DNA of 5,980 nt from Pseudomonadota bacterium. Lineage in GTDB: Bacteria; Bdellovibrionota; Bacteriovoracia; Bacteriovoracales; Bacteriovoracaceae. The translations under genes were made by a program, and so were the position numbers. Below are positions 1 to 5,707 of this stretch, piece after piece; positions within the stretch are counted from its first letter, which is position 1; each line of letters begins with the position of its first letter. A model generated the notes under the pieces. The model made no database searches, had not been told where the DNA came from, and saw only the letters and a program-made list of their open reading frames with translations. The DNA is taken from the NCBI GenBank assembly GCA_023432655.1, contig JAEYUK010000245.1:1-5980 (forward strand). Direction: 5' to 3'.

Positions 1-564
1 ACCACAGTCGATGCCATTGATATTCAAGCTGCAGAGCACGCAGACACGACACTTCTTGAAGATGAAATCCGGGACTTTGTGAATACCAGACATAAGGTTC
101 CTGATATCTATAAGGACACGGCCTTTAGAATCCACAATATGGCCGATATGAAAGAAGCGATATCTGCCAGTAACCAAACGATGACTTTGCTTCTTACAGT
201 AATTGCGGCCATCTCCTTACTTGTGGGGGGAATTGGTATTATGAATATCATGCTGGTCTCGGTAACTGAGAGAACAAAAGAAATCGGTCTCAGAAAGGCC
301 ATCGGGGCCACTCGAAAAGATATTCTATTTCAGTTTCTCATTGAATCAGTGGTTGTCGGGATTGTTGGGGGAGCCGCGGGTGTGCTCAGTGGGGTTTTTC
401 TGGCAGTGCTATTAAACTCGGTGGTTGGATGGGCCACATCCATTTCTCCCATGAGTATCATCATCTCATTTCTCTTTTCGCTTATTATCGGATTGGTCTT
501 TGGCGTCTATCCGGCCAGATCCGCATCGAAGCTTCATCCAATCGAAGCCCTGAGGTCCGAGTAA
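1..564 (+). CDS. MacB/FtsX-type ABC transporter permease, C-terminal part (5' truncated by window)
   Basis: The frame is open from base 1 to the TAA at 562-564, giving 187 residues, so the true start is upstream; the GTG at 79 is internal. Seen: the end of a soluble, predicted periplasmic domain (residues about 1-55), then three hydrophobic segments near 61-86, 110-138 and 149-171. The first runs into GGIGIMNIMLVSVTERTKEI, with LRKAIGA just after, the signature of the FtsX/MacB permease core. The protein ends YPARSASKLHPIEALRSE, the usual family C-terminus. Known: such permeases work with an ATPase, fused or separate, as mechanotransmission exporters of peptides, antibiotics or lipoproteins (MacB, LolC/E). 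The substrate and whether an ATPase domain is fused cannot be seen here. It has no evident link to the flagellar genes, which appear to have their own promoter. The family call is secure; the exact subfamily is not. Confidence 0.9.
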   Translation, partial: TTVDAIDIQAAEHADTTLLEDEIRDFVNTRHKVPDIYKDTAFRIHNMADMKEAISASNQTMTLLLTVIAAISLLVGGIGIMNIMLVSVTERTKEIGLRKAIGATRKDILFQFLIESVVVGIVGGAAGVLSGVFLAVLLNSVVGWATSISPMSIIISFLFSLIIGLVFGVYPARSASKLHPIEALRSE

Positions 565-582
565 GTTAGTTAAGTATTCTAG

Positions 583-663
583 GTCGGCAAAAATTGCCCT
601 TACGTCACCTGGCCGACAGGGATTTCATGAAACAGGCAAAAATCTCCCTGTGAAATGGGCAAT
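583..663. repeat. Nested inverted repeats and 9-base direct repeat in the permease-fliL intergenic region
   Basis: Several exact complementarities are crowded here. ATTGCCC (593-599) pairs with GGGCAAT (657-663). Inside it ACAGGGA (616-622) pairs with TCCCTGT (645-651), and that loop contains the 10-base palindrome TTTCATGAAA (623-632). Alternative, mutually exclusive pairings are GGCAA (586-590)/TTGCC (594-598), GTCGGC (583-588)/GCCGAC (612-617) and ATTTCA (622-627)/TGAAAT (651-656). GGCAAAAAT occurs directly repeated at 586-594 and 635-643. No T-run follows any stem, so it is not a standard intrinsic terminator, although it could still help end the permease transcript. It stops 2 bases before the -35 box of the putative fliL promoter, so an operator role is also possible. 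The repeats are seen; the function is unknown. Confidence 0.5.
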
Positions 664-665
664 CC

Positions 666-694
666 TTGATTCAAATGCCAATGGAAGTTATAAT
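666..694 (+). promoter_or_regulatory. Putative housekeeping sigma (sigma70-type) promoter for the fliL operon
   Basis: A -35 element TTGATT (666-671) is separated by exactly 17 bases from a perfect -10 TATAAT (689-694). Transcription would begin near 701, leaving an untranslated leader of about 54 bases before the fliL ATG at 755. It lies in the only sizeable gap of the window and faces the flagellar genes, which are otherwise too tightly packed for obvious internal promoters. I looked for a sigma54 (GG-N10-GC core) and a sigma28 (TAAA-N15-GCCGATAA) element in this gap and saw no good match. Based on the sequence match only. Confidence 0.6.
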
Positions 695-744
695 TTTGAC
701 AAGGCCTCTCACCAGAAATGAAGTGTGGGGAGGTTTTATAATTT

Positions 745-750
745 AAAGGT
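745..750 (+). promoter_or_regulatory. Ribosome binding site supporting the fliL ATG at 755
   Basis: AAAGGT lies 4 bases before the ATG at 755, rather close but usable. A stronger Shine-Dalgarno-like GGGGAGG at 727-733 is 21 bases from this ATG, too far for normal use, and lies downstream of the alternative in-frame GTG at 725, so it cannot serve that start either. The ATG is therefore preferred. Confidence 0.5.
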
Positions 751-754
751 AACA

Positions 755-1291
755 ATGGCTGAAGAAAACACACCGGGACAGACACCCTCGAATAAAAATC
801 CGTTACTCACAGTACTGATGGTCGTCAACATTGTAGCTATGGGAACTGTTGCCTATTTTCAATGGCGTTTCATGGAAATGGAATCTAAACGTCCTGATTT
901 GCAAACTCTCTTGAAAGAATCTAAATCTGAAGTGGCCATTTCAGATGAAGCGGCCGGTGAACAGAAAACTACTGAAGTTATCAGCAAAGAAAATCTGATG
1001 CCACTTGAAAACTTCACCGTAAATCTCGCCCAGGGTGATGGTCCCCGTCGCTTTGTACGACTTGATGCTGTTTTGAAATTGAGCTCTGATGCTAAAAATA
1101 CGGAGTTTGAGGCCCGCAAACCTCAGATCCGGGACACAATCATCAGTATTCTTAATACAAAGAGACCTGAAGACCTTCTTAAGAAAGAGGGTAAGAGCTT
1201 TTTAAAAGAAGAGATTAAAGCTTCTATCAATTCCTTTTTGGTTGATGGAAGAGTGGAAGATATTTACTACATCAGCTTCCAAATCAACTAA
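755..1291 (+). CDS. fliL: Flagellar basal body-associated protein FliL
   Basis: Inner-membrane protein of the flagellar motor; in studied species it surrounds or contacts the stator units and affects torque, swarming and stability. The 178-residue product has a short polar cytoplasmic N-terminus, one transmembrane segment (about 16-38), a charged linker (about 41-78), and a periplasmic FliL domain (about 79-178). Typical FliL features there are the start LENFTVNLAQGDGPRRFVRL, the helix FEARKPQIRDTIISIL and the end GRVEDIYYISFQIN. Length is normal for the family. An in-frame GTG at 725 would add ten residues (MGRFYNLKVT), but it has no placed ribosome site and the ATG gives the usual short N-terminus. 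It is the first gene of the operon, 41 bases ahead of fliM, a common order. Identity is secure; the start is moderately sure. Confidence 0.93.
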   Translation: MAEENTPGQTPSNKNPLLTVLMVVNIVAMGTVAYFQWRFMEMESKRPDLQTLLKESKSEVAISDEAAGEQKTTEVISKENLMPLENFTVNLAQGDGPRRFVRLDAVLKLSSDAKNTEFEARKPQIRDTIISILNTKRPEDLLKKEGKSFLKEEIKASINSFLVDGRVEDIYYISFQIN

Positions 1292-1320
1292 TTAGCAGGA
1301 TGCTTTTTAGTTAAAGTCCC

Positions 1321-1326
1321 AGGAGG
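1321..1326 (+). promoter_or_regulatory. Strong ribosome binding site of fliM
   Basis: AGGAGG sits 6 bases before the ATG at 1333, the closest match to the anti-Shine-Dalgarno consensus in the window. It fixes the fliM start and suggests efficient translation of this multi-copy C-ring protein. Confidence 0.8.
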
Positions 1327-1332
1327 GGAGAG

Positions 1333-2331
1333 ATGGCCCAAGTACTGAGCCAAGACGAAGTAGACGCATTATTAAATGCTGTCAACGATGATGGGGATTC
1401 GTCATTAGGTAATGATTCCGGAGGCGATGCTTTCGGAGAAGTCAGTGAGACAGACGCGAATATTCAGCCGTATGATCTGACGAATCAGGACCGTGTTATT
1501 CGCGGACGAATGCCGATTCTGGAAATTATCTATGAACGTTTTATTCGTCAGTTCAGGGTTTCTCTTTCAAACTCTCTAAGAAAAATTTCAACCATTTCGA
1601 TGATTTCAACCGATCTATTGAAGTTCGGTGAATTTGTAAACACACTCCCGATCCCGTCATGCATGTGTATCATGCGTTTTAATGAGCTTCGGGGCCCTGC
1701 TCTTATTGTCTTTGAATCAAAATTGGCCTACGCCATTATTGACTCCTACTTCGGCGGAACTGATCGCCCTTTCACAAAAATTGAAGGAAAAGAATTCACT
1801 TCGATTGAACTTTCGTTCATGAGACGAGTGATGGATATGGCTATCAATGATCTTGAAGAGTCGTGGGCGCCGGTTCACCGTATCGATGCTCAGTATGTAA
1901 GAACAGAAATTAATCCTCAATTCGTTGGGGTTGTTCCTCCTTCAGACGTTATTATCACGACGACTTTCGAAGTAGAATTTGAATCTGCTTCTGGGACAAT
2001 CATGGTGGTGATTCCGTATTCAACGATCGAGCCAATTAAGCAAAAACTTTCATCAAGTTACCAGACTGATAATGATGTTGTGGATACCTTGTGGACGCGT
2101 TCAATGCAGGAACATGTTCAGCACGCTGAGGCCACAGCAGTCGTTAAATTGGGTGAAACAGAGATGACGATTGGAGACCTTATCGGTCTTCAGGTTGGAG
2201 ATATCATTCCTCTGGCCCAGGAAGTTTCTGGAGAGCTGGATTTAGAAATAGAAGAATCAAAAAAATTAAAATGTTTGATCGGCGTATATAAGGGCAACCG
2301 CGCAGTTCAAGTCACCCGTAGAATCACATAA
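1333..2331 (+). CDS. fliM: Flagellar motor switch protein FliM
   Basis: C-ring protein that binds phosphorylated CheY and passes the signal to FliG, reversing or stopping rotation. The 332-residue product has the family layout. The CheY-P binding peptide [10 protein letters not shown] is at residues 5-14. An acidic, Gly/Ser-rich tether follows (about 18-44). The middle CheC-like domain begins at [18 protein letters not shown] (about 47) and runs to about 235, including [10 protein letters not shown]. The C-terminal SpoA (FliN-like) domain spans about 262-331 and contains [14 protein letters not shown]. The FliG-contact motif, GGXG in most homologues, reads GGTD at 141-144. Length is normal. 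An intact CheY-binding peptide implies that the organism has chemotactic control of its flagellum. fliN follows after 11 bases. Identity is certain. Confidence 0.98.
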   Translation: MAQVLSQDEVDALLNAVNDDGDSSLGNDSGGDAFGEVSETDANIQPYDLTNQDRVIRGRMPILEIIYERFIRQFRVSLSNSLRKISTISMISTDLLKFGEFVNTLPIPSCMCIMRFNELRGPALIVFESKLAYAIIDSYFGGTDRPFTKIEGKEFTSIELSFMRRVMDMAINDLEESWAPVHRIDAQYVRTEINPQFVGVVPPSDVIITTTFEVEFESASGTIMVVIPYSTIEPIKQKLSSSYQTDNDVVDTLWTRSMQEHVQHAEATAVVKLGETEMTIGDLIGLQVGDIIPLAQEVSGELDLEIEESKKLKCLIGVYKGNRAVQVTRRIT

Positions 2332-2342
2332 AGGATAAGCAC

Positions 2343-2699
2343 ATGACGTCATCAGAAATGTCAGAAAACAAAAAAGATGCCATTCGCGAACTAGCGGATC
2401 AGATTAAGGCGGGTGATGATGCTCTCAATAAGCTCAAGGTTCAGAATCTTGACTTCATTTTGGATATCCCCCTAAAAGTAAGTGTGGAACTGGGAAGAGC
2501 GAAAGTGATCATCAAGGATTTACTTCAGCTTGGACAAGGTTCGGTTCTTGAACTGGATAAACTTGCTGGTGAGCCTTTAGAAGTTCTGGTTAATGGCAAG
2601 CTGGTTGCAAGAGGGGAAGTCGTGGTGGTGAACGAGAAGTTCGGGATCCGTCTGACAGATATTATTAGTCCTCTTGAACGTATCGAATCGCTTAAGTAA
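2343..2699 (+). CDS. fliN: Flagellar motor switch protein FliN
   Basis: Forms the lower part of the C-ring with FliM and offers a docking site for the FliH-FliI export ATPase complex. The 118-residue product has a charged, helical N-terminal extension (about 1-34) and one SpoA domain (about 36-113) with very typical text: [19 protein letters not shown], then [20 protein letters not shown], and a final [17 protein letters not shown]. It is a single-domain FliN, not a FliY fusion with a CheC part. AAGGAT at 2331-2336 overlaps the fliM stop and is 6 bases before the ATG, supporting this start over the later ATG at 2358. The 11-base gap to fliM suggests coupled expression of the two ring partners. 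Identity is certain. Confidence 0.97.
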   Translation: MTSSEMSENKKDAIRELADQIKAGDDALNKLKVQNLDFILDIPLKVSVELGRAKVIIKDLLQLGQGSVLELDKLAGEPLEVLVNGKLVARGEVVVVNEKFGIRLTDIISPLERIESLK

Positions 2700-2725
2700 C
2701 TGTTGGAATTTTTTGGAGTCAAACC

Positions 2726-2733
2726 AGGAAGGA
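2726..2733 (+). promoter_or_regulatory. Ribosome binding site of fliO
   Basis: AGGAAGGA lies 7 bases before the ATG at 2741. It fixes the start that gives a complete signal peptide, and so supports the unusually long N-terminal part of FliO being really translated. Confidence 0.75.
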
Positions 2734-2740
2734 TTACTCT

Positions 2741-3880
2741 ATGAATAAGAAGCTCATTTTTTTCACTCTCTTTACGCTGGCATCATTTGGGGTCCAGGCG
2801 GGTGTCAAAGTGACATCCCTGGATTTGAACACGAAGGGTGAAAATGGATACTTTAATATCGCCATCGAAGGGCGTTCAGGGGAGCTTCCTGATTATAAAG
2901 TTAGTGGAAATACAATTGAAATCACATTATCCAATGCTGATAACTTCAACAGTATCTTTAAAAATATAAAAGGTGCTCAGTTATCGGCCAATGTTCTTAA
3001 TGGTAAAGCTATTGTTAAAGCAACTCTTCCTTATGAAATTAAATCTGAGGGAGTGAATGTCGGCTGGAAAAATAAGAACATCGAAGTTATTTTTCCTCGT
3101 GGCAAGGCTTCAGCTGGTGCAACTACGGCAGTAGAAACGACGGTAACAAAAGTTGAGCCAGTTAAGAAAACTCCTCCTAAGCCAGTCGTGAAAACAACAA
3201 AAACTTCGGCTATTAAAGAAACTCTTAATGAAGATTATCTCAATAATCTCATGAAAGAAGATCAGGCCAAAACTGTGGCTAAAACAGAAAAAGCTCCTGC
3301 GCTTGATTTGAAAAAAGACGAAGTAACTGTGAATCAAGCGGCCATTAGTAAGGAGCCGATTAACAGTAATGACGGCTTTTCGTTTGCCGGTTACGCTTTA
3401 AAATTTGCGGCTTTTTTGGCGGTGGTTTTAGGGATGTTCTATGGAGTCGTTCAGATTCTTAAAAAGGGCGTCTTTAATCGTGGCAAACTTGGATTCTTAA
3501 ATAACTCTCAGATGATTCAAGTGCTTAGTACAACTTATGTCGCTCCGAAACGATCACTCATGGTAGTTAAGGCCCATAATCAAATCTTCCTGGTAGCGAA
3601 CTCTGAAAATGGTCTGACTTTTCTTTCTGAAATGACTGATACAACAGCCCTATTGAAGGAAGGAGAAAAGCAAGTTACCGGAACTAATTTTGATGTGAAC
3701 ATGGGGACAGTGGAAAGTTTTCCGACCGCTCCTGAGTTTAAGTTAAAAGAAAATATTCATGAGTCTCAACCTCTTCCTGATGAGAAGGGAATAGCTGCTT
3801 TAACCGCAAAAGATATTGTGAAGTTTTCGGATGAATTAAAGAAGAAGGCCAAGAAGCTTAAGCCGATTGAGTTTAACTAA
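2741..3880 (+). CDS. fliO: Flagellar biosynthesis protein FliO with large N-terminal predicted periplasmic domain
   Basis: FliO helps assemble and stabilise the FliP ring of the export gate. The 379-residue product is much longer than the roughly 100-200 residues of enteric-type FliO. Seen in order: a signal peptide (1-20, VQA before a likely cut at G21); a beta-strand-rich domain (about 21-120) that vaguely recalls AMIN domains; a Lys/Thr/Ala/Pro/Glu-rich linker (about 121-212) with PVKKTPPKPVVKTTKT; a transmembrane segment (about 216-240); then the FliO core (about 241-298), recognisable from MIQVLSTTYVAPKRSLMVVK and QIFLVANSENGLTFLSEM; and a Lys-rich cytoplasmic tail (about 299-379). The place between fliN and fliP is the normal one for fliO. 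Its stop overlaps the fliP start by one base. The core identity is firm; the AMIN-like label is inference, since no conserved motif proves it. Confidence 0.88.
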   Translation: MNKKLIFFTLFTLASFGVQAGVKVTSLDLNTKGENGYFNIAIEGRSGELPDYKVSGNTIEITLSNADNFNSIFKNIKGAQLSANVLNGKAIVKATLPYEIKSEGVNVGWKNKNIEVIFPRGKASAGATTAVETTVTKVEPVKKTPPKPVVKTTKTSAIKETLNEDYLNNLMKEDQAKTVAKTEKAPALDLKKDEVTVNQAAISKEPINSNDGFSFAGYALKFAAFLAVVLGMFYGVVQILKKGVFNRGKLGFLNNSQMIQVLSTTYVAPKRSLMVVKAHNQIFLVANSENGLTFLSEMTDTTALLKEGEKQVTGTNFDVNMGTVESFPTAPEFKLKENIHESQPLPDEKGIAALTAKDIVKFSDELKKKAKKLKPIEFN

Positions 3881-4623
3881 TGAAAAGATTTTCCCAGCTT
3901 TCGCTCGCTCTTCTGACTCTTCTTGCGTCTCAGACTGCTTTTTCTCAACAGGCCAACCTTCCGGGGGTGGCCGTAAACTTTGGCCAAGGAACTAATCTTG
4001 TCGACACAATTGAAGTCCTTCTCCTCTTTACAATTCTTACCCTCGCCCCAGCAATTATTATTCTTTGTACTTCTTTTACTCGTATCGTAATTGTCCTCTC
4101 ATTTATGAGGCAAGCTCTGGGGACTCAGAACATGCCACCCAATCAGTTGTTGATTGGCTTTGCATTGTTTCTTTCTGTCTTTGTAATGATGCCGACCGGT
4201 AAGTCAATTTACGAGAATACGATTAAGCCTTATCAGGCCAAGCAGATAGATGCCGCCAAAGCGCTTGAAGGACTTGAGACTGATCTCAGAAGCTTTATGG
4301 TGAAGCATGTTCGAAAAACAGACATCGGACTTTTTTATGATGTAACTGGAACTACTGCTCCTGAAGACATACAGGCGGTGCCGATTCATTACTTGATTCC
4401 CGCCTTTATCATTTCAGAGCTAAAAACAGCATTCCAAATAGGATTCTTACTCTATATTCCGTTTATCGTACTGGATATGGTTGTCGCTTCAGTTCTGATG
4501 GCCATGGGGATGATGATGCTTCCTCCAATGCTGGTGTCTATGCCATTTAAGCTTTTACTTTTTGTACTTGTGGATGGTTGGCAATTAGTTACAGGAGCGA
4601 TCTTACGATCGTTTAACACTTAA
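3880..4623 (+). CDS. fliP: Flagellar type III export gate protein FliP
   Basis: FliP forms the pentamer at the centre of the FliP5-FliQ4-FliR1 export gate. The 247-residue length is typical. A cleavable signal peptide covers about 1-23 (LALLTLLASQTAFS). Hydrophobic segments follow at about 41-63, 88-106, 168-198 and 200-245, with a periplasmic loop between about 107 and 167. Signature stretches are TSFTRIVIVLSFMRQALGTQ (65-83), IPAFIISELKTAFQIGFLLY (173-192) and the methionine-rich loop MAMGMMMLPP (207-216), which in studied FliP forms the gasket closing the pore. The ATG overlaps the fliO stop (TAATG) and no strong ribosome site precedes it, so translation is probably coupled to fliO, its assembly partner. 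Identity is certain. Confidence 0.98.
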   Translation: MKRFSQLSLALLTLLASQTAFSQQANLPGVAVNFGQGTNLVDTIEVLLLFTILTLAPAIIILCTSFTRIVIVLSFMRQALGTQNMPPNQLLIGFALFLSVFVMMPTGKSIYENTIKPYQAKQIDAAKALEGLETDLRSFMVKHVRKTDIGLFYDVTGTTAPEDIQAVPIHYLIPAFIISELKTAFQIGFLLYIPFIVLDMVVASVLMAMGMMMLPPMLVSMPFKLLLFVLVDGWQLVTGAILRSFNT

Positions 4624-4627
4624 GGAG
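4622..4627 (+). promoter_or_regulatory. Ribosome binding site fixing the GTG start of fliQ
   Basis: AAGGAG, overlapping the fliP stop codon, lies 7 bases before the GTG at 4635. The nearby ATG at 4642 is out of frame with fliQ, so the site supports GTG as the real start codon. Confidence 0.75.
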
Positions 4628-4634
4628 TTATCTC

Positions 4635-4907
4635 GTGGAAAATGAATTTGCCGTTGAAGTAGTCAACCAGGCGATTAAAGTTACCTTGCTCCTTTCAGCC
4701 CCAATGCTTATCGGGGCCCTGGTGGTAGGGGTACTCATCTCAATTTTCCAAGCCGTTACACAAATTAACGAACAGACTTTATCATTCATACCGAAGATTC
4801 TTGTGATATTCGCGGCCCTGGTTATTTTTAGCCCCTGGATGATGGAAACTTTAGTGACCTACACTCAGGAACTTATCACAAGCATTCCGGAATTGATTAG
4901 GCGTTAA
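4635..4907 (+). CDS. fliQ: Flagellar type III export gate protein FliQ
   Basis: Small two-helix membrane protein, present in about four copies around FliP/FliR in the export gate. The 90-residue length is typical. Hydrophobic helices lie at about 14-38 and 52-75, separated by the nearly invariant segment SIFQAVTQINEQTLSFIPKI (36-55). PWMMETLVTYTQEL follows the second helix, as in homologues. It starts with GTG, the only non-ATG start among the complete genes here. The gap to fliP is 11 bases, and its TAA overlaps the fliR ATG by one base. Identity is certain. Confidence 0.97.
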   Translation: MENEFAVEVVNQAIKVTLLLSAPMLIGALVVGVLISIFQAVTQINEQTLSFIPKILVIFAALVIFSPWMMETLVTYTQELITSIPELIRR

Positions 4908-5686
4908 TGAATATAACGATTGCTGATCAGACTGTTTTTTTGGCCTTCTGGCTGAGCTTTTCCCGTTGGATAGCTGTTCTCTATCAATTGCCGCTTTTTG
5001 ATAATGTCGCAGTCCCAGGACTGATCAAAATCCTCGTAAGCTTTATTATTTCCTATGCCTTTTTTCCTCAATTAAGCGGCACGCTAGTTGCAGAAATCAA
5101 TATGGTCGGAGTTGAAAATGTCTGGATGCTTGTGACATTTCATACAACCACCGGCCTAATTATTGGATTTTTAGTAAAGAGTATCATGAGTATGTTTGTC
5201 TCTGCCGGTAGCATTTTGACCCAACAGATTGGCTTTGCATCTGTTAGTTATTTTGACCCCACCCAGGGCCAGCAGATCGGTCCCTTTGAGCGTCTGATAG
5301 AGTGGACGCTCCTGATTCTGATACTTACTTCCGGTGCTTTAGTTCCCATGCTGAAAGGGATCTTTTTATCTTTTTCTTCTGTCAATTTCTTAAACGCTGA
5401 CAAATTGCTGAAAACCCCGGAGTATTTCGTGCTATTCTTTAAGTCAGCATTTAGTGCTTCTGTCCTTCTGGCAGGACCGCTTATTTTTGCTAACTTGCTG
5501 ATGAACCTTGTTATGGGGATTGTGGCACGGACGGTTCCTCAAATGAACGTGTTGATGGTCAGTTTCGTGGTTAACATTGGTTTGGGACTTCTTCTCTTTT
5601 TAGGAATATCAGAGGAGTTTTTCCAGGTGAGTTTTGATTTATATGTACAAAAACTAGGTGATTGGTATCAGTTCCTTTCACCCTAG
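4907..5686 (+). CDS. fliR: Flagellar type III export gate protein FliR
   Basis: Single-copy subunit that completes the helical FliP/FliR pore and contacts FlhB. The 259-residue length is typical. It is almost wholly hydrophobic, with membrane segments near 8-30, 37-55, 72-98, 130-150, 176-205 and 211-238. Family landmarks are the SRWIAVLYQLPLF start region (19-31), GSILTQQIGFASVSYFDPTQ (101-120), and the late stretch NLVMGIVARTVPQMNVLMVS (200-219). At 143-144 it has GA where many homologues have GH (the NGHL region), a local departure without obvious damage. It starts in a TAATG overlap with fliQ with only a weak AGG upstream, suggesting coupled translation. It is not fused to FlhB, whose gene begins 21 bases further on. 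Identity is certain. Confidence 0.97.
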   Translation: MNITIADQTVFLAFWLSFSRWIAVLYQLPLFDNVAVPGLIKILVSFIISYAFFPQLSGTLVAEINMVGVENVWMLVTFHTTTGLIIGFLVKSIMSMFVSAGSILTQQIGFASVSYFDPTQGQQIGPFERLIEWTLLILILTSGALVPMLKGIFLSFSSVNFLNADKLLKTPEYFVLFFKSAFSASVLLAGPLIFANLLMNLVMGIVARTVPQMNVLMVSFVVNIGLGLLLFLGISEEFFQVSFDLYVQKLGDWYQFLSP

Positions 5687-5696
5687 TAAACTTCAC

Positions 5697-5701
5697 AGAG
5701 G
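5697..5701 (+). promoter_or_regulatory. Ribosome binding site of flhB
   Basis: AGAGG lies 6 bases before the ATG at 5708, in the 21-base gap after the fliR stop, and supports the flhB start chosen. Confidence 0.6.
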
Positions 5702-5707
5702 CATAGG

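Noticed and set aside
79..81. GTG at 79 as the start of the permease gene
   Set aside because: The frame is open back to base 1 and the upstream residues read as part of the periplasmic domain; the remaining protein would lack the first half of the permease fold.
586..599. GGCAAAAATTGC considered as a sigma54 promoter core
   Set aside because: The spacing between the GG and GC elements is two bases too short for the sigma54 consensus; it is better explained as a short inverted repeat.
737..742. A second perfect TATAAT, which with TTGACA at 696-701 might look like another promoter
   Set aside because: The spacer would be 35 bases, no -35 match exists at 17 bases upstream, and transcription would start only about 6 bases before the fliL ATG.
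725..754. GTG at 725 as the fliL start, adding ten residues
   Set aside because: No ribosome site sits upstream at a usable distance; the strong GGGGAGG is downstream of this codon, and the ATG at 755 gives a normal FliL N-terminus.
600..785. Minus-strand reading frame of 61 codons covering most of the permease-fliL gap
   Set aside because: It overlaps the promoter, the inverted repeats and the start of fliL, has no recognisable protein motif, and its composition looks like random translation of a non-coding stretch.
2700..2740. T-run (2709-2714) between fliN and fliO as an intrinsic terminator
   Set aside because: No GC-rich stem precedes it, and ending transcription here would split a conserved flagellar operon.
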